Notes: generated by a model from the letters alone, not told the origin. 64,000 bases of DNA from Bacteroidales bacterium (GCA_017632935.1 JAGBQJ010000049.1:1-64000), one strand, 5' to 3'; shown: positions 35,946 to 44,393, counted from the stretch's first letter. Program-made: numbers and translations.

Positions 35946-36704
35946 ATGGAACTGAAAGACCAACTGATGCAACAAATCGACCGCGAGCGTCTGCCGCAGC
36001 ACATCGCCATCATCATGGACGGCAACGGACGCTGGGCCAAGGAACGTGGCAAGCAACGCCTCTACGGACATCAAAGCGCCATACAGTCGGTGCGCGAGGT
36101 GAGCGAGGCCTCGGCCGAAGTCGGGGTGCCTTTCCTGACCTTGTACGCCTTCTCCACCGAGAACTGGAATCGTCCTTTTGCCGAAGTCACAGGACTGATG
36201 TCGCTGCTTGCCACGACCATCACGAAAGAGGTCGTGACGATGAACAAAAACAGCATCAAGTTGAATGCCATCGGCGACCTGAAGAGTCTGCCCAAATCCA
36301 ACTACGACCAGCTGATGCAGGCCATCGAAGACACGAGCCACAACACTCGCATGACCTTGACCTTGGCCTTGAGCTATTCTGGTCGTTGGGACCTGAAACA
36401 AGCCACGCAGCGCATGGCACAGGATGTGGCCGCAGGCAAACTGGCTCCCGAGGCCATCGACGACGCGACGATTTCGTCCTACCTCTCCACTTATAATATG
36501 CCTGACCCAGAGCTGCTTATCCGCACCAGCGGCGAGGAGCGTATCAGCAACTTCCTGCTGTGGCAGCTGGCTTATTCTGAACTGTATTTCACCCCAAAAT
36601 ATTGGCCCGACTTCCGCAAGGCCGACTTCTACGAGGCGATTTTGAACTACCAGCATCGGGAGCGCCGCTTCGGGAAGACCAGCGAGCAAATAACTACTAA
36701 ATGA
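35946..36704 (+). CDS. uppS: Isoprenyl transferase (undecaprenyl diphosphate synthase)
   Basis: UppS extends farnesyl diphosphate to the C55 lipid carrier used for peptidoglycan and LPS. The 252-residue protein has all cis-prenyltransferase motifs: 'IMDGNGRWAKERGKQR', 'LYAFSTENWNRP', 'ELLIRTSGEERISNFLLWQ' and 'YSELYFTPKYWPDF'. It begins three bases after porG and stops 15 bases before the chosen bamA start, so it is inside the envelope operon. Confidence 0.97.
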   Translation: MELKDQLMQQIDRERLPQHIAIIMDGNGRWAKERGKQRLYGHQSAIQSVREVSEASAEVGVPFLTLYAFSTENWNRPFAEVTGLMSLLATTITKEVVTMNKNSIKLNAIGDLKSLPKSNYDQLMQAIEDTSHNTRMTLTLALSYSGRWDLKQATQRMAQDVAAGKLAPEAIDDATISSYLSTYNMPDPELLIRTSGEERISNFLLWQLAYSELYFTPKYWPDFRKADFYEAILNYQHRERRFGKTSEQITTK

Positions 36705-36719
36705 TTGAATGATAATACT

Positions 36720-39365
36720 ATGCGATTGAGATATTTACCTATGATGCTGTTTCTTGTGGCGCTTCTGGGCTTCGGGAGCAGTGTTTTTGCCCAAGTCCAA
36801 GTCGGTGACGACCTTTCGGAGATCGACTACGCCCGTCCGCAGAAATACGAGATTGGCGGCGTGGTCGTCGAGGGTGCCAAGTACGTTGACGCTACGATGC
36901 TGAGCATGATTGCTGGCTTGAAGGTGGGCGAGACCATCTCCATCCCTGGCGATGAAATCTCCAATGGCATCAAGAAGATTTGGGACCAAGGTCTCTTTGA
37001 GGATGTGGCCATCAACGCCACCGATTTTGTGGGCAACAAGGTGTTCCTTCAAATCGTCATCAAGGAAAAACCGCGTGTGTCGAAGTTCTCGTTCAATGGC
37101 ATCAAGAAGAGCGAGGCCGACGACATCCGCAACAAAATCAACCTCTCGCGCGGCGACATCGCCACCGAACACTTAGTGACCAAGACCACCCGCATCATCG
37201 AGGATTTCTTCTACGAAAAGGGCTATCTCAACGTGGATATCGACATTGAACAGAAGCCCGACACCGTGCGCGAGAACTACATCGACATGGTCATCAATGT
37301 CAACAAGGGCGAAAAGGTGAAGATCGGGAAAATCAATTTGATTGGAAATGAAAACCTGTCCGACGGTCAGGTTTTGATGGCCATGAAGGAGACCAAGCAA
37401 CGTGGTCATTTCGACCCGCTCGACCCGCTCGGCCCGATGATTGTGAACACAGTCGCCGATGTGGTGACTCTGCATCCGCTTCGCGCCATCACGGGTGTGG
37501 AGACCTATTTTTATGAGAACTATCGCCCTCGTATCTTCAAGTCATCGAAATATATCGAGCCGAACTTCGATGCCGACAAGAAGCTCATCATCGACAAATA
37601 CAACGCCAAAGGCTATCGCGACGCGCGTATCGTCAGGGACTCGTTGTATCGTATCGATGACCGTAACCTGGGCATTGACCTCGTCATCGATGAAGGCAAC
37701 AAATACCACTACCGCAACATCTCTTGGACGGGCAACACCAAGTACACTGACGAGACCCTCAACTCCATCTTGGGCATCAAGAAGGGCGATGTATATAATA
37801 AGGAGTTGCTCGACAAGAACCTGAACTATAGCGAGACCAATCTCGACATCAGCTCGTTGTATATGGACGACGGCTACCTCTTCTTCCGTGTGGATCCCGT
37901 TGAAGTGGCTATAGAAAATGACTCCATCGACCTCGAAATCCGCATCACCGAAGGCAAGCAGGCGCGCATCAACAATATCACGTTGGCGGGAAATACCAAG
38001 ACTTACGACCATGTGGTGCTGCGTGAGCTTTACACCCGTCCAGGACAATTGTTCAGCCGTAGCGATGTGTTGCGCTCCGTGCGTGAGTTGGCCACTCTCG
38101 GTTTCTTCAACCAGGAGTCCATCAACCCCGATGTGCAGCCCAATCCCGCCGACAACACCGTTGACATTGGCTATACCGTGGAGGAGGCCGCTGCCGACCA
38201 GATCAGTTTCTCGGCTGGCTTTGCCGCCCAGATGCTGATGCTGCAGGCGGGCTTGCAGTTCTCCAACTTCTCGATGCGTAACATCTTCAACAAGAAGGCA
38301 TGGCGGCCTTTGCCGATGGGCGATGGACAGAAACTTGGTTTGAGCGTGAGCACCTTGGGCTCCCGTTACATCACTTATAGCATATCGTTTACTGAGCCTT
38401 GGCTGGGTGGCCGCAAGCCCAATTCGCTGACGGCTTCGTTCTATCAATCGTTCTTCACCAATGCGTATGAAAAGACGGATTCAAGATACGGTTGGTTCAA
38501 CACGACGGGTGCTACGGTTGGTTTGGGTCGCCGCTTGACATGGCCAGACGATTATTTCGCTTTGTATCAAGGTCTTAACTTCAAGCGTTACAGCCTGAAC
38601 AACTACCAGTCAGCATACTTAAACCTCGACGACGGCAACGGTAAGTTCAACCTCATCAGCTACAGCTTTGTGCTGTCGCGCAACTCGGTGAGTCAGCCAC
38701 TCTATCCGCGTAGCGGCTCAGAGTTCCAACTGGGACTTGAGATCACGCCGCCCTATTCGCTGTTTTCTAACAAAGACTACACCAGCCTCTCAGAGAACGA
38801 GAAATACAAGTGGATCGAGATGCACCGCTGGACTTTCAAGGCGGCTTGGTACACCGAACTCTACGAGAAACTCGTGATGATGACCCGTGTGCGCTTCGGC
38901 TATTTGGGCTTCTTCAACGACCAGATTGGCCCCACGCCCTTCCACCGTTATTTCCTCGGTGGCGACGGTTTGGCCAACTATTCCCTTGACAGTCGTGAAT
39001 TGGTGGGTATGCGTGGCTATGCCAACAACTCGCTCACTCCGGGCTTCTATAACGATTCCGGTACGGGCGGTAGCGGTGGTAACATCATGACGAAATACAC
39101 TTTGGAGCTGCGTTACCCGCTCTCGCTGAATCCTCAGGCCACCATCTATGCCTTGACCTTCTTGGAGGCTGGTAACTGCTGGCTTGGCTTCAAGGACTTC
39201 AACCCCTTCGAGGTGAAACGCTCGGCCGGTGTCGGCGTGCGCATCTACCTGCCCATGTTTGGCTTGCTTGGTCTCGACTGGGGCTACGGCTTCGACGACG
39301 TATACGGCACCACAGGCAATAACCATAGCCAGTTCCACTTTTCTATTGGTGGATCTATTGATTAG
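36720..39365 (+). CDS. bamA: Outer-membrane protein assembly factor BamA
   Basis: BamA inserts beta-barrel proteins into the outer membrane. The 881-residue protein has a signal peptide ('FGSSVFAQ'), five POTRA-type domains (about 45-450), including 'VVVEGAKYVDATML' and 'ITLAGNTKTYDHVVLRELY', and a C-terminal 16-stranded barrel with 'FTEPWLGGRKPNSL' and the 'GGDGLANYSLDSRELVGMRG' loop region. ATG 36720 is preferred over TTG 36705 because the signal peptide starts there. The last residues are 'FSIGGSID' rather than the usual aromatic terminal residue, a small oddity. It is followed by two OmpH/Skp genes, the standard context. Confidence 0.95.
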   Translation: MRLRYLPMMLFLVALLGFGSSVFAQVQVGDDLSEIDYARPQKYEIGGVVVEGAKYVDATMLSMIAGLKVGETISIPGDEISNGIKKIWDQGLFEDVAINATDFVGNKVFLQIVIKEKPRVSKFSFNGIKKSEADDIRNKINLSRGDIATEHLVTKTTRIIEDFFYEKGYLNVDIDIEQKPDTVRENYIDMVINVNKGEKVKIGKINLIGNENLSDGQVLMAMKETKQRGHFDPLDPLGPMIVNTVADVVTLHPLRAITGVETYFYENYRPRIFKSSKYIEPNFDADKKLIIDKYNAKGYRDARIVRDSLYRIDDRNLGIDLVIDEGNKYHYRNISWTGNTKYTDETLNSILGIKKGDVYNKELLDKNLNYSETNLDISSLYMDDGYLFFRVDPVEVAIENDSIDLEIRITEGKQARINNITLAGNTKTYDHVVLRELYTRPGQLFSRSDVLRSVRELATLGFFNQESINPDVQPNPADNTVDIGYTVEEAAADQISFSAGFAAQMLMLQAGLQFSNFSMRNIFNKKAWRPLPMGDGQKLGLSVSTLGSRYITYSISFTEPWLGGRKPNSLTASFYQSFFTNAYEKTDSRYGWFNTTGATVGLGRRLTWPDDYFALYQGLNFKRYSLNNYQSAYLNLDDGNGKFNLISYSFVLSRNSVSQPLYPRSGSEFQLGLEITPPYSLFSNKDYTSLSENEKYKWIEMHRWTFKAAWYTELYEKLVMMTRVRFGYLGFFNDQIGPTPFHRYFLGGDGLANYSLDSRELVGMRGYANNSLTPGFYNDSGTGGSGGNIMTKYTLELRYPLSLNPQATIYALTFLEAGNCWLGFKDFNPFEVKRSAGVGVRIYLPMFGLLGLDWGYGFDDVYGTTGNNHSQFHFSIGGSID

Positions 39366-39394
39366 TTGAGAGTTGAGAGTTTAGAGACGCTTTG

Positions 39395-39428
39395 CGTCAT
39401 TGCGAGGAGGAACGACGAAGCAATCCAG
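39395..39428. repeat. CGTCATTGCGAGGAGGAACGACGAAGCAATCCAG repeat
   Basis: A widely seen bacterial intergenic repeat. It is preceded by an inverted CTCTAAA-type tract (39364-39385) and followed by TTTGAATC units to 39462. The gap of 158 bases between bamA and ompH is mostly repeat. Other copies are at 41983-42062. The motif is quoted as a name; its positions are exact. Confidence 0.8.
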
Positions 39429-39523
39429 AAATTTTGAATCTTTGAATCTTTGAATTTTAAATCCGTTTTTGGAACGATTATTGATAAAGCAAACAGGAAA
39501 AACAATTAGAAACACTATAAACA

Positions 39524-40204
39524 ATGAAAGCATTTAAAACCTTGATCTTGACCGCTGCCTTGGTGTGTGGCGGCATTTTGACTGCCAATGCCCAGCTTGG
39601 CGGTGGACAGAAAATCGTCTATGTCGATTCGGAATACATCATGGAAAACATTCCCGAATATGGCGACGCTCAGGAAGAATTAAACGCTTTGTCAGACAAA
39701 TGGCAGAAGGAAGTGAAGGCCGTTTACGACAAGGTGTCGGAGATGTACAGCAAGTACCAGACCGAGATGCTGCTCCTTTCGGAAGACCAGAAACGTGCCC
39801 GTGAGCAGGCTATCGTCGACAAGGAACAGGAAGCCAAAAACCTTCAGATGCAGTATTTCGGCGCTGAAGGCCAACTCTATCAGAAACGTACCGAGCTCAT
39901 CCAGCCCATCCAGGAGAAGGTCTACACGGCCATGAAAGAAGTGGCTCAGACCAAAAACTACGCCTTCATCCTTGATTTGGCTTCGGGTACCTCGGTGCTC
40001 TATGCTAGCGACAAGAACGACATCAGCGACGACGTGCTCGATCAACTTGGCAATGTCATGCAGACCGTGCGCCGCGAAAACCGTCACAAGGGCAGCGCAG
40101 CCACGGCCACGGGCGGCAGCAAAGGCACCACTACAAGCACTAAAGGCAACACCGGTAGCAACCAATCCAACACCAAATCAGTGCCTGTGAAGACGAAGAA
40201 ATGA
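39524..40204 (+). CDS. ompH: OmpH/Skp family periplasmic chaperone, first copy
   Basis: The family holds unfolded outer-membrane proteins in the periplasm. The 226-residue protein has a signal peptide ('GILTANAQLGG'), a short beta strand 'KIVYVDSEYIMENIPEY', a long coiled-coil region (about 45-130), and 'QTKNYAFILDLASGTSVLYA' closing the body. A low-complexity Gly/Thr/Ser/Lys/Asn tail (about 185-226) is added at the C-terminus, absent from the second copy. It follows bamA after a repeat-filled gap. Confidence 0.9.
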   Translation: MKAFKTLILTAALVCGGILTANAQLGGGQKIVYVDSEYIMENIPEYGDAQEELNALSDKWQKEVKAVYDKVSEMYSKYQTEMLLLSEDQKRAREQAIVDKEQEAKNLQMQYFGAEGQLYQKRTELIQPIQEKVYTAMKEVAQTKNYAFILDLASGTSVLYASDKNDISDDVLDQLGNVMQTVRRENRHKGSAATATGGSKGTTTSTKGNTGSNQSNTKSVPVKTKK

Positions 40205-40234
40205 CGAATTAATCGGAAAGGAATGTAAATAATT

Positions 40235-40277
40235 GACTCACTTTGTTGAGTCTAATCCAAAGGATTTCGTATCTTTG
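40235..40277 (+). promoter_or_regulatory. Promoter of the second ompH with dyad
   Basis: The -7 box TATCTTTG is at 40270-40277. Upstream, GACTCA (40235-40240) and TGAGTC (40247-40252) form an inverted repeat containing TTTG/TTG at the -33 position (TTG 40246-40248, 21-base spacer), so a regulator could bind there. This gives the second copy its own promoter. Confidence 0.5.
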
Positions 40278-40326
40278 CGACTCGTTACACAAACTAAAGA
40301 AAGATAAATTATTAAAAGTCAATAAA

Positions 40327-40842
40327 ATGAAAAGAGTATTCAGAGTTTTGTTTCTGGGTGTCGCCCTCTTCGTGATGAGCGGAGTGGCCAATGCCCAAGT
40401 GAAGATTGCACACGTCAACACGGCTGAAGTTCTCGATGCCATGCCCGAAAAGGCCAAGGCAGAAAAGAGCCTTGAGAATTATTATGGTGAGTTGCAGAAG
40501 CAGCTTGAGACCATGGCCAAGGAGTATCAGACTAAGTTGCAGGACTACGAAGCCAACCAGGCTACCATGTCAAATCTGGTGAAGCAGTCGAAGGAAAAGG
40601 AAATCGTTGACCTTCAGACCCGTATCCAGCAGTTCCAAGTCAACGCTGAGGAAGAGTTCGCTGGCAAGCGCGCCGAGTTGCTGAAGCCTATGCTCGACAA
40701 GATCCAGAATGCCATCAACGCCGTGGGTAAGGAGAAGGGCTACACCTATATCCTCGATCTGGCCACGGGTGCCGCCGTCTATGTTGGCGACAGTGCCGTT
40801 GACTGCACCAAGGATGTGAAAGCCAAGTTGGGCATCAAATAA
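40327..40842 (+). CDS. ompH: OmpH/Skp family periplasmic chaperone, second copy
   Basis: The 171-residue paralogue has a signal peptide ('GVANAQVKIAHVN'), a strand 'IAHVNTAEVLDAMPE', a long coiled coil (about 45-125) and a closing segment 'KEKGYTYILDLATGAAVYV'. ATG 40327 is chosen because the signal peptide starts there and the promoter lies upstream. Tandem ompH genes after bamA are usual in Bacteroidales. A strong bidirectional terminator follows. Confidence 0.92.
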   Translation: MKRVFRVLFLGVALFVMSGVANAQVKIAHVNTAEVLDAMPEKAKAEKSLENYYGELQKQLETMAKEYQTKLQDYEANQATMSNLVKQSKEKEIVDLQTRIQQFQVNAEEEFAGKRAELLKPMLDKIQNAINAVGKEKGYTYILDLATGAAVYVGDSAVDCTKDVKAKLGIK

Positions 40843-40860
40843 GGTTAAGCTTATCTGAAT

Positions 40861-40890
40861 AGAAAAAGCCGACGTGAGTCGGCTTTTTCT
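40861..40890. terminator. Bidirectional terminator between ompH and the VOC gene
   Basis: AGAAAAAGCCGAC (40861-40873) and GTCGGCTTTTTCT (40878-40890) form a perfect 13-bp stem with loop GTGA. It has A and T runs on both sides and overlaps the stop codon of the convergent VOC gene. Confidence 0.9.
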
Positions 40891-41956
40891 ATTTTATGCT
40901 CTCACGCTTCACTTTGGCAAAGCGTAGCAGCTTGAGGATGCCCAAGGGCTTGCGGTCGTCTTTGTTGGCGAGGTTGAGGTAAAGTCCGAACTTCTTCGCG
41001 ATAGGGATTTTATAGGTCTCGACGAACTCGATGAGGGTGCCATCGGGGTCTTCCACGTAGGTGAAGTGACCATTGGCGTCGCCCATCCCGAAGTCGGCAC
41101 CGCTATCGCACACAAAAGGATGGCCCAAAGCCTCGGTCTCGGCTTTCACAGCGTCCATGTGACGCACGTCGAAGCAGAGGTGAATGTAGCCTGGGTCGCC
41201 CCAGTAACGGCCTTCATAAAGCTTTTTGCCTGGGGCGTCTACGCTTTGGATGAGCTCCAGATGCGAGGTGCCCATGATGCGGCTCAGCGGCCCTTCGATG
41301 GGCTTGGAGCGTTCCAAGATGACGCGTCGCAAAGTACTTTTGCCGCCTTCGAGGGCTTCCAGATCTTCGAATATGCCCGTTTGGTCAAAGACCACCTTGT
41401 CGTATTCCAGTAGTTGGGTATAGAAAGGGAGGGAACGCTCGATGTCGCTCACGCCGATGACGGCGCCGTTGGCACCGCCTGTGAGTTTCTTCTCGTCGAT
41501 GAAGACGTAGTCGTCCTGCTCGAGTTGGAACAGGTTGCCGTAGGGGTCTTTCATGAAAAATTCCTTCTGGCCGGCAGGCGAGGTCATCACGGGACTGATG
41601 ACGTCGAGGCCCTTATTAATAAAGGTGTTGTAGGCCGCCTCAATGTCAGGCGTCTTCACTTTGGCGATGAGGATGCCCAAGTCGCCGAGTTTGACGGGCT
41701 CTTTCAGGTAGTTGAGCTCACGTCCTTTAGGCTGCCAGATCTCGAAGCCGCCGCCGCCGCGGATGTTGACGGCGATGCCCGAACGACGGGGCTGGGGCTT
41801 GCCGCCCGTGTAGGGAAGCATACGCTCCGCCACGCCTTCGTCGTCGACAATCTTGACCTCGAAGCCGAAGTTGTCGTAATACCATTTCCAGGCCTCCACG
41901 AAGTCGTTGACTCCGATGCCCACTTGCTGTATGCCGCAGATGACTTTCTTGTTCAT
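40889..41956 (-). CDS. Two-domain VOC (glyoxalase-fold) protein
   Basis: The 355-residue cytoplasmic protein contains two vicinal-oxygen-chelate domains: the first (about 5-145, 'ICGIQQVGIGVNDFVEAW' ... 'FFMKDPYGNLFQLEQDD') and the second (about 155-310, 'NGAVIGVSDIERSLPFY' ... 'FTYVEDPDGTLIEFVETY'). Metal ligands of the His/Glu type are only partly evident ('MGTSHLELI', 'YIHLCFDV'). The reaction is unknown; relatives include dioxygenases, isomerases and lyases. ATG 41956 fits the domain start. It lies downstream of the SDR gene on the same strand, separated by a repeat pair at 41983-42062, and may belong to the same lipid-type pathway. Confidence 0.75.
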   Translation of the reverse strand: MNKKVICGIQQVGIGVNDFVEAWKWYYDNFGFEVKIVDDEGVAERMLPYTGGKPQPRRSGIAVNIRGGGGFEIWQPKGRELNYLKEPVKLGDLGILIAKVKTPDIEAAYNTFINKGLDVISPVMTSPAGQKEFFMKDPYGNLFQLEQDDYVFIDEKKLTGGANGAVIGVSDIERSLPFYTQLLEYDKVVFDQTGIFEDLEALEGGKSTLRRVILERSKPIEGPLSRIMGTSHLELIQSVDAPGKKLYEGRYWGDPGYIHLCFDVRHMDAVKAETEALGHPFVCDSGADFGMGDANGHFTYVEDPDGTLIEFVETYKIPIAKKFGLYLNLANKDDRKPLGILKLLRFAKVKRESIK

Positions 41957-41982
41957 AGTTGTTATGTTATTGTTGCCGCTTT

Positions 41983-42062
41983 GCGTCATTGCGAGGAGGA
42001 ACGACGAAGCAATCTAGACATGAAGTTTTTTCTGGATTGCCTCGCTTCGCTCGCAATGACGC
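41983..42062. repeat. Inverted pair of the CATTGCGAGGA repeat
   Basis: GCGTCATTGCGAGGAGGAACGACGAAGCAATCTAGA-type copy at 41983-42017 is followed by the inverted copy TGGATTGCCTCGCTTCGCTCGCAATGACG at 42034-42062, so the pair could fold as one hairpin between the SDR and VOC genes. The motifs are named by their consensus; only one arm is exact to 39395-39428. Confidence 0.8.
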
Positions 42063-42068
42063 TGCGCG

Positions 42069-42860
42069 TCATGTGGCTGAAATTTTTCTCGATAGTTTAT
42101 AATATAATGGTAAGCACCATTTGTGAATATATGCCATTAGTAATTCAGTTTTCCCGATGAGTTTACGGTGTTTCTGCCGTTTGATGGCCCGCACGGCGAT
42201 TTTGCCGCATTTGTCCACGTCGAGGCCGTTGGCTTGTCCTGCATCCATCTTGGCGTGGGCGGTGCCGTCGCCCATCAGTGCGCTCTTGCTGATTTGTGTG
42301 TTGATGCGTCCCGGGATGAGGAAGGTAACATTGATGTTGTCGTATTCCAATTCCAATGACTCGTAGAAACCGAACAAGGCATGCTTGGCGGCACAGTAGG
42401 CCGAACGCAGCGGGAAACCGAACAAGCCCGACAGGGAAGTGGTCACGCTGAACTGCACATGCTCTTTTGCTTTGATCATCTCTCCGAACTTCTTCACGAG
42501 GTAGACGCCGCTCATGAAGTCGATCTTCAGGATTTTCTCGTCGACGCTGAAATCGGTGTCGAGGGCTTTTTCACGCTGCGAGATGCCGGCGTTGAGCACG
42601 AAAAGGTCGATGCTGAGACCTTGCTCCATGACGTAGTCGTATAGGCGGTCGATGGAGGCGTAGTCATCGAGTTGGGTCTCGGTGGCCCAAGCCCTCACAC
42701 CGTATTGCTCGCATAGCGCCTTGGTCTTGTTGAGGTCGTCGATGCCGAGGCCTGTCAGCACGAGGTGGCAGCCGTCCTGCGCCAGGTGCAGGGCGATGCT
42801 CTGCCCGATGCCGGTACCGCCGCCCGTGACTAAGGCTGTTTTGTCTTTTAGTTGTAACAT
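42069..42860 (-). CDS. Short-chain dehydrogenase/reductase, lipid-type candidate
   Basis: The 263-residue NAD(P)-dependent oxidoreductase has the nucleotide motif 'TALVTGGGTGIGQS', the 'LNAGIS' strand and the catalytic set Ser142, Tyr155 and Lys159 ('SAYCAAKHALF'). The C-terminal tail 'LLMAYIHKWCLPLYYKL' is hydrophobic and basic, like membrane-associated SDRs that reduce lipid keto groups. It is divergent from an alpha-oxoamine synthase gene; in sphingolipid or sulfonolipid synthesis such a pair makes and then reduces the 3-keto base, so that role is inferred, not shown. ATG 42860 is used; the promoter box is at 42882-42889. Confidence 0.8.
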   Translation of the reverse strand: MLQLKDKTALVTGGGTGIGQSIALHLAQDGCHLVLTGLGIDDLNKTKALCEQYGVRAWATETQLDDYASIDRLYDYVMEQGLSIDLFVLNAGISQREKALDTDFSVDEKILKIDFMSGVYLVKKFGEMIKAKEHVQFSVTTSLSGLFGFPLRSAYCAAKHALFGFYESLELEYDNINVTFLIPGRINTQISKSALMGDGTAHAKMDAGQANGLDVDKCGKIAVRAIKRQKHRKLIGKTELLMAYIHKWCLPLYYKLSRKISAT

Positions 42861-42881
42861 AATGCTGTGTGAATGTGGCTG

Positions 42882-42889
42882 CAAAATTA
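42882..42889 (-). promoter_or_regulatory. -7 box of the SDR gene
   Basis: The minus strand reads TAATTTTG, 21 bases before the ATG at 42860. It is back-to-back with the promoter at 42929-42936. Confidence 0.6.
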
Positions 42890-42906
42890 AAAATAATTCC
42901 TTCATG

Positions 42907-42936
42907 TTGGGATAATCAATATATTTACTAATTTTG
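42907..42936 (+). promoter_or_regulatory. Promoter of the alpha-oxoamine synthase gene
   Basis: The -7 box TAATTTTG is at 42929-42936, with TTG at 42907-42909 exactly 19 bases upstream. The leader runs through a hairpin repeat to ATG 43018. Confidence 0.65.
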
Positions 42937-42946
42937 TCCCATCAAA

Positions 42947-42981
42947 TTGTAGCGGGCAGACACGTGGGTCTGCCCCTACAA
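42947..42981. repeat. TTGTAG...CTACAA hairpin repeat in a leader
   Basis: TTGTAG (42947-42952) pairs with CTACAA (42976-42981), and GGGCAGAC (42954-42961) with GTCTGCCC (42968-42975), around ACGTGG. Similar GGGCAGAC/GTCTGCCC elements are dispersed in many bacteria. It is followed by CTCTAAA heptads up to 43013. Confidence 0.75.
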
Positions 42982-43017
42982 CTCTAAACTCTAAACTTTA
43001 AACTCTAAACTAAAATA

Positions 43018-44277
43018 ATGGACATTTTTGAACGAATATCAAAGGATTCCGGTGGCCCGATTGGGCAATACCGTGAACGCGCCGACGGTTATTTTGCTTT
43101 TCCGCGTCTGGAAGGCGAGCTGGGACCGCGCATGACCTTCAACGGCAGGGAGGTGCTCTGCTGGAGCTTGAATAACTACTTGGGTTTGGCCAACCACCCC
43201 GAGATTCGTCGCGTGGATGCCGAAGCCGCCGCCAAATACGGCCTCGCCGCCCCCATGGGCGCCCGTATGATGACGGGTCACACACGAATGCATGAGCATT
43301 TCGAGCATGAGTTGGCCGACTTCGAGAAGAAGGAAGCCGCCTACCTGTTCAACTTCGGCTACCAGGGCATCGTTTCAACCATCGACACCCTGACCAGCCC
43401 CCACGATGTCATCGTCTACGACAACGAGGCCCATGCCTGCCTCTTGGACGGCATCCGCCTACACATCGGCAACAAGTACAAGTACCGCCACAACAACATG
43501 GAAGACCTCGAGAAGAAGCTGAAGGTTGCCACGGAGGTAGTGGCCAAGACGGGTGGCGGTATCCTCGTCATCACCGAGGGTGTGTATGGCATGACGGGCG
43601 CACTTGGCGACCTCGCTGGCATCGTGGCTCTGAAGAAGAAATACAGCTTCCGCATCCTCATCGACGACGCCCACGGCTTCGGCGTGATGGGCCCGACGGG
43701 ACGTGGTACCTCTGAGCACTTCGGCGTGATGGACGACATCGACATCTATATCGGTGCTTATGCCAAGGCCATGGCCATCATCGGTGGCTTTGTGGCTGGC
43801 CCGAAGTATGTCATTGAATACCTGCGTTATAACATGCGCTCACAGATGTATGCCAAGAGCCTGCCGCTGGCCATCGTGGAAGGCTGCGAGAAGCGTCTGG
43901 AGATCATCCGCAGTGCGGAGGGCGACGCCTTACGCAAGCAGCTGTGGACGGTGACCCGCGCCTTGCAGAAGGGCTTCCGTGACCTGGGCTTCGACATCGG
44001 TCCCGCCGAGGCTTGCGTGACGCCGGTGCACGTGCAGGGCGACGTGGTACAGGCCACTAACATCGCCATGGACCTGCGCGAGAACTACAGGATTTTCTGC
44101 TCGGTCATCACCTATCCCGTCATCCCGAAGGGCATGATCATCTTCCGTATCATCCCAACGGCGGCCCACACCATGGACGATGTCAACTACACGTTGAACG
44201 CCTTCGCTGAGGTGCGGCAGAAGCTCGACAAGGGCTTCTACGACGGAACTGAGGTCCCGAACATGAGAATCGAGTAA
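43018..44277 (+). CDS. Alpha-oxoamine synthase family PLP enzyme (serine palmitoyltransferase- or cysteate acyltransferase-like)
   Basis: The 419-residue cytoplasmic PLP enzyme condenses an amino acid with an acyl thioester in this family. It has 'NNYLGLANHPEIRRVDAEAA', 'GARMMTGHTRMHE', 'LIDDAHGFGVMGPTGRG' with the PLP-binding Asp/His, and the Schiff-base Lys250 in 'GAYAKAMAIIGGF'. It differs from the best-known Bacteroides serine palmitoyltransferase at the N-terminus ('MDIFERISKDSGGPIGQYRE') and belongs to a separate subgroup I recall as widespread in Bacteroidota. Candidates are serine palmitoyltransferase and the cysteate acyltransferase of sulfonolipid synthesis; glycine C-acetyltransferase is less likely next to a lipid-type SDR. 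A terminator and a MarR gene follow. Confidence 0.82.
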   Translation: MDIFERISKDSGGPIGQYRERADGYFAFPRLEGELGPRMTFNGREVLCWSLNNYLGLANHPEIRRVDAEAAAKYGLAAPMGARMMTGHTRMHEHFEHELADFEKKEAAYLFNFGYQGIVSTIDTLTSPHDVIVYDNEAHACLLDGIRLHIGNKYKYRHNNMEDLEKKLKVATEVVAKTGGGILVITEGVYGMTGALGDLAGIVALKKKYSFRILIDDAHGFGVMGPTGRGTSEHFGVMDDIDIYIGAYAKAMAIIGGFVAGPKYVIEYLRYNMRSQMYAKSLPLAIVEGCEKRLEIIRSAEGDALRKQLWTVTRALQKGFRDLGFDIGPAEACVTPVHVQGDVVQATNIAMDLRENYRIFCSVITYPVIPKGMIIFRIIPTAAHTMDDVNYTLNAFAEVRQKLDKGFYDGTEVPNMRIE

Positions 44278-44292
44278 TCATTTGAGACGTTC

Positions 44293-44325
44293 AAAAAAGA
44301 GCGACAGAAATGTTGCTCTTTTTTT
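44293..44325 (+). terminator. Terminator after the alpha-oxoamine synthase gene
   Basis: AAAAAAGAGC continues into GACA, pairing with TGTT and GCTCTTTTTTT: stem 44293-44306 with 44311-44324 around the loop GAAA, ending in a T run. Confidence 0.88.
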
Positions 44326-44364
44326 GCATATTTCAAATATTATCCTTTTTTTTGCATTTTCAAA
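44318..44364. repeat. Two direct CTTTTTTTGCAT(A)TTTCAAA repeats upstream of marR
   Basis: Copies at 44318-44337 and 44345-44364 share a T run, GCAT and TCAAA with a period of 27 bases. They precede the MarR gene and may be regulator-binding sites. ATTATCC (44339-44345) and GGATAAT (44387-44393) form a looser inverted pair around the second copy. Confidence 0.5.
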
Positions 44365-44393
44365 GAATGAGATAATCCCAAAAACAGGATAAT

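Noticed and set aside
31869-43013. CRISPR array
   Set aside because: The repeated heptads are too short, contiguous and degenerate, have no spacers of fixed length, and no cas gene is present.
43018-44277. Certain assignment as serine palmitoyltransferase (spt)
   Set aside because: The subgroup differs from the best-known Bacteroides enzyme and the substrate (serine, cysteate or glycine) cannot be told from sequence.
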